A stretch of DNA of 16,618 nt from DATEOR01 sp035698665 (GTDB lineage Bacteria > Actinomycetota > Thermoleophilia > Gaiellales > Gaiellaceae), in NCBI GenBank assembly GCA_035698665.1, contig DASSBN010000042.1, forward strand, positions 1 through 16,618. Direction: 5' to 3'. The translations under genes and the position numbers were made by a program. The notes beneath the pieces were generated by a model. The model saw nothing but the letters and a program-made list of their open reading frames with translations. It searched no databases and was not told the DNA's origin. The first letter of the stretch is position 1. Every line of letters starts with the position of its first letter. Shown here piece after piece: positions 12,808-16,618 of this stretch.

Positions 12808-13898
12808 AGCGCGCCGAGGAGGCGTTCGAGGTCGTCGTGGCTCGTCCAGAACCCGCACGAAGCCCGCAGCCAGCCGAGGCCGGGCAGGTCACGGACGACC
12901 ACCCCCGCGTCCGCGAGCCGCTCGACGAGGGCCTTCGAGTCTTCCCTCGTCTTCCACGTGACAAGTGTGGCCTGGCCGGGCTCGGTGACGACCTCGTGGC
13001 CGGCGGCCTCCAGCATGTGTTTCAGGTGCCCGGCCATCTCTGCCGCGTGCGCGAAGCGGTCGTCTCCCGCCTCCTCCGCGAACGCGAGCGACTCGAGGAG
13101 GCCGATCCCGGACGCCGCCGCGATCCAGCCCGGGTCGAAGCGCCCCGCCCCCACCTTCGGCTCGTAGGTGTAGTCGTCCCCGAACTCCCACGAGCCGTAG
13201 CTCGGCATCGCCATGCGCAGCTCCTCGACGCGCTCGGGACGCACGTAGAGCGCGCCCGTCACATCCGGGCCGAGGAGCCACTTCTGGGCCGACACCGTGT
13301 AGAAGTCGCAGCCGAGCTCGGAGACGGAGAGCGGAATCGCGCCGGCAGCCTGTGCGCCGTCGACGAGCACAGGTGCGCCGCGGCCGGCGAGCGCCTCCAC
13401 CGGGAAGAGGGCGCCCGTGAGCCAGGAGACGTGTGACAGCGCGACGAGCTTCGTCCGCTCGCCGATCGCCGAGCCGAGTGCCTCCGCGACCTCGGAGACC
13501 GGCAGGTCGCGCACGGGCACGACGCGGAGGTCCGCGGCCGACGCGACAAGACCGCCGAAGAGCCCGGGGTGCTCGGAGTCGGTCGTGACGACCTCGTCGC
13601 CTTCTCCGATGCGCAGGCCGTTCAGGACGACGTTGCAGCCCTCCGTCGTCGACGTGGTCAGGGCAATGGTGCTTTCGGGGGCCCTGAGAAAGCGGGCGAG
13701 CGCGCTTCGGAGATCCTCGCGGCGGGCGAGCATGGCCTCGAAGTACTCGCGGCTCGAGCGGCCCGCCTCGAGATCGCGGGCGAGGGAGGCCTGCATCGCC
13801 TCGACGGTCCTCCTCGGCAGCGGACCGTTCGTCCCTGCGTTGAGGTAGGCGCTGCGCTCGAGGACCGGCAGTCCGGCGCGAACGGCGTCTAGGTCCAC
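12804..13898 (-). CDS. Aminotransferase class V-fold PLP enzyme (cysteine desulfurase / isopenicillin-N epimerase-like)
   Basis: A 364-residue fold-type I PLP enzyme. Key segments are SAYLNAGTNGPLPRRTVEAM, STTEGCNVVLNGL, TTDSEHPGLF (H110, ring stacking), HVSWLTGALFPVEAL, VLVDGAQAAGAIPL (D180, Q183) and TVSAQKWLLGP with the Schiff-base lysine K206. WLRASCGFWTSHDDLERLL near the end carries the substrate-carboxylate arginine. The length fits class V members. No conserved desulfurase active-site Cys loop is evident, so I do not call it IscS or SufS. EgtE-like C-S lyase or epimerase activities are alternatives. GTG 13898 is preferred: GGAG lies five bases upstream and homology starts there, overlapping the upstream phosphatase-fold gene by ten bases, so the two are likely co-translated. 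The stop TAG shares CTAG with the convergent methyltransferase. Confidence 0.9.
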   Translation of the reverse strand: MDLDAVRAGLPVLERSAYLNAGTNGPLPRRTVEAMQASLARDLEAGRSSREYFEAMLARREDLRSALARFLRAPESTIALTTSTTEGCNVVLNGLRIGEGDEVVTTDSEHPGLFGGLVASAADLRVVPVRDLPVSEVAEALGSAIGERTKLVALSHVSWLTGALFPVEALAGRGAPVLVDGAQAAGAIPLSVSELGCDFYTVSAQKWLLGPDVTGALYVRPERVEELRMAMPSYGSWEFGDDYTYEPKVGAGRFDPGWIAAASGIGLLESLAFAEEAGDDRFAHAAEMAGHLKHMLEAAGHEVVTEPGQATLVTWKTREDSKALVERLADAGVVVRDLPGLGWLRASCGFWTSHDDLERLLGAL

Positions 13899-14608
13899 AC
13901 GAGCTCCGCCTCGACGGGCGCGTGATCGGAGAGCAGCCCCTCTGGCACGCGGCGGCGTTCGAGCGCCCATGGCCGCGGCGCCTGCTCGAAGTCGAGTCCG
14001 CGGACGAGGATCTGGTCGATCCCCTCGATCGGCGGCGAGTACTCGGATACGGCGAACGCTGGCACGTTGAAATCGCCGCACAGGATGCACGTTTCGGCGC
14101 CGCGGACGAAGTCGGCAGCGAGCCCGACCTCGACGCGCGCGAGGTCGGAGTTGTTCGTCGCATGGAGATTGGCCACCGTCAGCCGCCGTCCGTCGAGCTC
14201 GAGATCGACGGCCTGGCAAACCCGCCGCTGCCGTCCACCGCGAAGCCATTCCAGCCGCTTCACCTGAGGGTTGAGCACGAGCGTCCGGTCGTCGGAGACC
14301 TCGAAGCGGCGATTCAAGAGCATCGCGTTCGCCTGCCCTGCCGCGGTGAACCGAACCCGCACCGGGTCGATGTCGGTGATGAGGCGTGCGATCGGACCGA
14401 GGAAGCCCGGCACCGTCACCGACCAGATCGCGCGCATTCCACTCCAACGCTCGAGCCGTCCGAGCGCCCAGAGCGGTACTTCCTGCAGGGCAACGACGTC
14501 CGGCGCATCGAGGCTCGCGAGCCGCACCATCCGCTCGAGGTAGGTGCGGCCGGATTTGGGATGCGTGCGGCCGTGATAGAGGTTCCACGTGCGAATGACG
14601 AGTCCCAC
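13889..14608 (-). CDS. Endonuclease/exonuclease/phosphatase (EEP) superfamily hydrolase
   Basis: A 239-residue EEP-fold metal-dependent hydrolase. It has all the core residues: N9 in IRTWNLYHG, E43 in VVALQEVPLW, H149 in VANLHATNN, D179 and N181 in LCGDFNVPAF, and D228-H229 in LLSDHAPVEAEL. These bind Mg2+ and a phosphate ester. Members cleave DNA abasic sites, RNA, phospholipids or inositol phosphates. The protein lacks a signal peptide or extra domain, so a cytosolic nuclease or phosphatase is likely, but the substrate cannot be told. GTG 14608 is chosen because TWNL homology follows immediately. A TATGCT box lies nine bases upstream, and the next gene diverges 22 bases away. The gene overlaps the downstream aminotransferase-fold gene by ten bases. 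Confidence 0.88.
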   Translation of the reverse strand: MGLVIRTWNLYHGRTHPKSGRTYLERMVRLASLDAPDVVALQEVPLWALGRLERWSGMRAIWSVTVPGFLGPIARLITDIDPVRVRFTAAGQANAMLLNRRFEVSDDRTLVLNPQVKRLEWLRGGRQRRVCQAVDLELDGRRLTVANLHATNNSDLARVEVGLAADFVRGAETCILCGDFNVPAFAVSEYSPPIEGIDQILVRGLDFEQAPRPWALERRRVPEGLLSDHAPVEAELVWT

Positions 14609-14617
14609 GGCGGACGC

Positions 14618-14623
14618 AGCATA
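14618..14623 (-). promoter_or_regulatory. Candidate -10 element of the EEP hydrolase gene
   Basis: TATGCT (minus strand) fits TANNNT and lies nine bases before GTG 14608, which would give a transcript starting within a few bases of the start codon. No Shine-Dalgarno is visible for this gene. The spacing is two bases longer than at yggT and at the DHH fusion gene, so confidence is lower. Confidence 0.3.
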
Positions 14624-14630
14624 GGGAAAC

Positions 14631-14930
14631 GTGCGCGGTCGATTCGTTGACCTCGTCGAGCGGCAGATCGCGCTCTTCACGGCGGAGCACGACGGCCTCA
14701 TCCGCGACACCGAGGCCGCCCTCGAGGCGTACAACCGCGCGCCGCGCGACGAAGCGGAGGAGCGCTACGGCGACTACCTCGACCTCGTCGAGACGGGGAC
14801 CGACGAGCTGCTCGAACTGCGCGACAACTTCGCGGCGACCCTCGACGAGGACTCCTACGACGAGTACCACGCGGCCTTCAACAAGACCGTTCGCAAGCGC
14901 CTACCCCGCTTCGGCCTCGAAATCGACTAG
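14631..14930 (+). CDS. Small acidic helical protein of unknown function
   Basis: I do not recognise a characterised family. The 99-residue product is strongly acidic and predicted to be mostly helical: FVDLVERQIALFTAEH, RDTEAALEAYNRAP, ERYGDYLDLVETGTDELLEL and SYDEYHAAFNKTVRKR, ending with the short basic-hydrophobic RKRLPRFGLEID. There is no signal peptide, membrane segment, cysteine or metal motif. Coding status is supported by an uninterrupted frame with GC-rich third positions and an amphipathic heptad-like pattern. The start is GTG 14631 after AGGGA at a tight three-base spacing. It diverges from the EEP hydrolase gene by 22 bases. The stop shares CTAG with the convergent YdeI-family gene. 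Confidence 0.7.
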   Translation: MRGRFVDLVERQIALFTAEHDGLIRDTEAALEAYNRAPRDEAEERYGDYLDLVETGTDELLELRDNFAATLDEDSYDEYHAAFNKTVRKRLPRFGLEID

Positions 14931-15502
14931 CCCAGCGTCTTGCCCTCCCGGAGGAGCTCGACGTACTGCGCGATCCGCTTCGCCCGCGTTTCCGGCCGCT
15001 TCGCGTCCGCGATGCGGTAGAGGAACGAATAGCGCTTCGTCGCTCCGAGGCTTTCGAAGAACGCCCGTGCTTTCGGCTCGGCGTCGAGCGCGGCCTGGAA
15101 GTCGTCCGGGACCGTGGCGGTAGCTGGCGAGTCGTAGGCCTCGTCCCAGCGGCCGTCCTCTTTCGCGCGCTCGACCTCGCGCAGGCCCGGCGGGCGCATC
15201 CGGCCCTCGGCGATCAGCCGCTCCGCCTTCTCGCGGTTTCGCTTCGACCACTTCGAGCGGGTTCGACGCGGCGTGAACCTCTGCAGGTAGTGGTCGTCGT
15301 CGAGGCGCTTCGCCTGGCCGTCGATCCAGCCGTGGCAAAGCGCCACCTCGACCGCCTCCGCGTAGACGACCGACCGGATCTCCGAGCCCTTCTTCGCGAA
15401 CTTGACCCAGATGCCGTTCGAGCACGCGCCGTGCTCGTCGAGCCAGGCCTCCATCTCGGCGGGTGAAGCAAAGAAGACGACCGGCTGCTCGGCCTTCGCC
15501 AC
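14927..15502 (-). CDS. YdeI/OmpD-associated (OmdA) family protein
   Basis: A 191-residue protein of the YdeI/OmpD-associated family. Recognisable parts are FFASPAEMEAWLDEHGAC, GIWVKFAKKGSEIRSVVYAE, the signature ALCHGWIDGQAKRLDDDHYL, FTPRRTRSKWSKRN, and a C-terminal OmdA-type helical segment with FFESLGATKRYSFLYRIADA and KRPETRAKRIAQYVELL. Relatives have been linked to bacteriocin or antimicrobial-peptide tolerance in enterobacteria, but no enzymatic activity is established. The protein is soluble, with no signal peptide. Start is GTG 15502, three bases after the upstream FAD oxidoreductase stop, so the two are probably one transcript. Family assignment is good, function unknown. Confidence 0.86.
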   Translation of the reverse strand: MAKAEQPVVFFASPAEMEAWLDEHGACSNGIWVKFAKKGSEIRSVVYAEAVEVALCHGWIDGQAKRLDDDHYLQRFTPRRTRSKWSKRNREKAERLIAEGRMRPPGLREVERAKEDGRWDEAYDSPATATVPDDFQAALDAEPKARAFFESLGATKRYSFLYRIADAKRPETRAKRIAQYVELLREGKTLG

Positions 15503-15505
15503 CGC

Positions 15506-16618
15506 TCAGCGCCGCGCGCGGAAGAACCCCTGCGGGGCAAGGCCGGCAACTGCCTTGGTCACCGGGTCGACGCTCTTGCCCTGGTCCTCGCGGCCTTCTT
15601 TGTGCCGCACGGCCTGGCGCACGACGAGCCCGCCGACGAAGCGGATCGGCTCGGGCGGGAACGTGGCGCAGACGCCGCAGTTGAGCGGCGAGCCGGCCCA
15701 CTCGTCGTCACGGCGAAGCGCGCTCGAGGCGAGGATCTTCGCCATCGTGAGCGAGGGCGCCACTCCGTTTCCGGAGTAACCCGTCGCGTAGACGATGTTC
15801 GCCCGGGCGGGAAGCGCGCCGACCATGGGGAATCCATCCGCCGTACGGTCGATCGGCCCGCCCCACGCGTGTGTCACGGGCACATCCTTCGCCGCGGGAA
15901 CGAGGGTGACGAGCTCCTCTTCGAGCGCGCGGGTCTGACGTCCGTTGTAGTCGAAGTTCGAGTTGACGCGGCCGCCGAAGGCGAGCCGCCCTCCCCCGCG
16001 CCCGAAGGCCACCCTTCCGTCCTTGGTGGCGTGGTAGTAGTGAACGAGCAGGCGGCAGTCGGAGATGGCCTGTCCTCCGGTCCAGCCGCTCTCCTCGAGC
16101 TTCTCCGGCATCGGCGCGGTCGCGACCATGTCGCTGGCGACAACGACGACGGCGCGGGCGAGCTCGGGGATCTTCGCCGCCCAGGCGTTGACCGCGAGCA
16201 CGATCGCGTCGGCGCTCACGCGTCCCGATGGAGTACGCACCACGCCCTCCTCGCGGTCGAGCTCGACCATCGGCGTTCGCTCGTAGATGCGGACGCCCTT
16301 CTCGACGGCAACACGGCGAAGCCCACGGGCGAGGAGTGCCGGCTGCACGGTCGCGGCGGTCTTCTCGAAGGCCGCGCCGAAGTGGATCGGCGACCCCGTC
16401 CGCTCCTGGACCTCCTCGGCACTGAGGAGCTCATACGGATGCGCCCCGTGCTCCGCGGCAGTCTCGACGCTGGGCATCCACGCGTCCATCTGGACCGGCG
16501 AGGTCGCGGTCCAGAGCCAGCCGCCCTGGCGGAACTGCGCGTCCACCCCCTCCCGTTCGCAAAAAGCGCCGATCTCCCTGACGGCGTCCTCGCTCGCCTT
16601 GGCGAGCCGGATGGCCTC
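15506..16618 (-). CDS. DAO-type FAD-dependent oxidoreductase (N-terminus outside window)
   Basis: The gene enters from the right edge; 370 codons are visible and the N-terminal Rossmann GxGxxG region is missing. The remainder shows the D-amino-acid-oxidase/glycine-oxidase layout: GGWLWTATS, TAATVQPALLARGLRRVA (start of the second FAD-binding part), VRTPSGRVSADAIVLAVNAW, the substrate-domain strand VAFGRGGGRLAFGGRV, and the C-terminal FAD motif GPIDRTADGFPMVG plus YATGYSGNGVAPS. The family oxidises amines or amino acids (glycine, sarcosine, gamma-glutamylputrescine), transferring electrons to O2 or a carrier; the substrate here is unknown. The tail has an unusual CGVC pair just before a typical FPPEPIRFVGG ending. 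It is followed after three bases by the YdeI-family gene. Confidence 0.88.
   Translation of the reverse strand, partial: EAIRLAKASEDAVREIGAFCEREGVDAQFRQGGWLWTATSPVQMDAWMPSVETAAEHGAHPYELLSAEEVQERTGSPIHFGAAFEKTAATVQPALLARGLRRVAVEKGVRIYERTPMVELDREEGVVRTPSGRVSADAIVLAVNAWAAKIPELARAVVVVASDMVATAPMPEKLEESGWTGGQAISDCRLLVHYYHATKDGRVAFGRGGGRLAFGGRVNSNFDYNGRQTRALEEELVTLVPAAKDVPVTHAWGGPIDRTADGFPMVGALPARANIVYATGYSGNGVAPSLTMAKILASSALRRDDEWAGSPLNCGVCATFPPEPIRFVGGLVVRQAVRHKEGREDQGKSVDPVTKAVAGLAPQGFFRARR

Noticed and set aside
12804..13898. Assignment as a cysteine desulfurase of an Fe-S or tRNA-thiolation system
   Set aside because: No desulfurase active-site cysteine loop could be recognised and no Fe-S or tRNA-thiolation genes are adjacent; only the broader class V fold is supported.
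13899..14870. N-terminal extension of the class V PLP enzyme
   Set aside because: It overlaps the EEP hydrolase gene and even the divergent small gene, with no homology; a GGAG-preceded GTG at 13898 fits the family start.
1..16618. Mobile element, phage, CRISPR or toxin-antitoxin content
   Set aside because: No transposase, integrase, spaced direct-repeat array or toxin-antitoxin pair was recognised; codon use and GC-richness look uniform across the window.

Overview
This is a high-GC, gene-dense chromosomal window, most likely from a high-GC Gram-positive of the Actinomycetota, possibly the Thermoleophilia (Gaiellales/Solirubrobacterales type). The pointers are the SepF/YlmE/YlmD/YlmG/DivIVA cell-division neighbourhood, heavy GTG start use, candidate leaderless starts, and a MurA with Asp in place of the catalytic-loop Cys. 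The phylum is a fairly safe inference; the class is a guess from memory of similar proteins. I saw no mobile element, CRISPR array, phage gene, rRNA or tRNA. No stretch above about 110 bases lacks a gene.

Left part (1-5168, all on the minus strand; transcription runs from 5168 towards 1). A three-part DHH phosphoesterase / CBS-pair / tRNA nucleotidyltransferase-like protein heads the block. Next come a laccase-domain purine nucleoside phosphorylase (PgeF/YlmD), the PLP-binding YggS/YlmE, SepF, the two-TM YggT/YlmG, and DivIVA, cut by the window edge. The first four are tightly packed: a GTGA overlap, a 23-base overlap and a 14-base gap. Between sepF and yggT lies a 77-base element with two near-identical hairpins. 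It is followed by a leaderless-type promoter for yggT, so the block is probably two transcription units.

Middle (5296-9736, plus strand). A 955-residue secreted protein has eight fibronectin-III-like modules and a C-terminal Ig/Big-like domain. It is followed by a terminator-like hairpin and then a multi-pass GT39/ArnT-like glycosyltransferase with a clear ribosome-binding site. Together they look like envelope or surface functions.

Right part (9746-16618). murA and ridA form a minus-strand pair joined by a GTGA overlap. Divergent from murA is an HD-domain phosphohydrolase-like gene, followed by a SAM-dependent methyltransferase that has no ordinary start codon where homology suggests it begins. 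Converging on these are a class V aminotransferase-fold PLP enzyme and an endonuclease/exonuclease/phosphatase-fold protein. Then come a small acidic protein of unknown function, a YdeI/OmpD-associated family protein, and a DAO-type FAD oxidoreductase whose N-terminal end lies outside the window. Two convergent gene pairs (12804-12807 and 14927-14930) use the same palindrome, CTAG, as the stop codon of both genes.

Most genes are recognisable housekeeping or accessory enzymes, and I do not see a clearly new multi-gene defence or mobile system. The items most worth checking are the covarying twin hairpin at 649-725, the Asp-type MurA, the methyltransferase start, and the modular surface protein with its glycosyltransferase neighbour.
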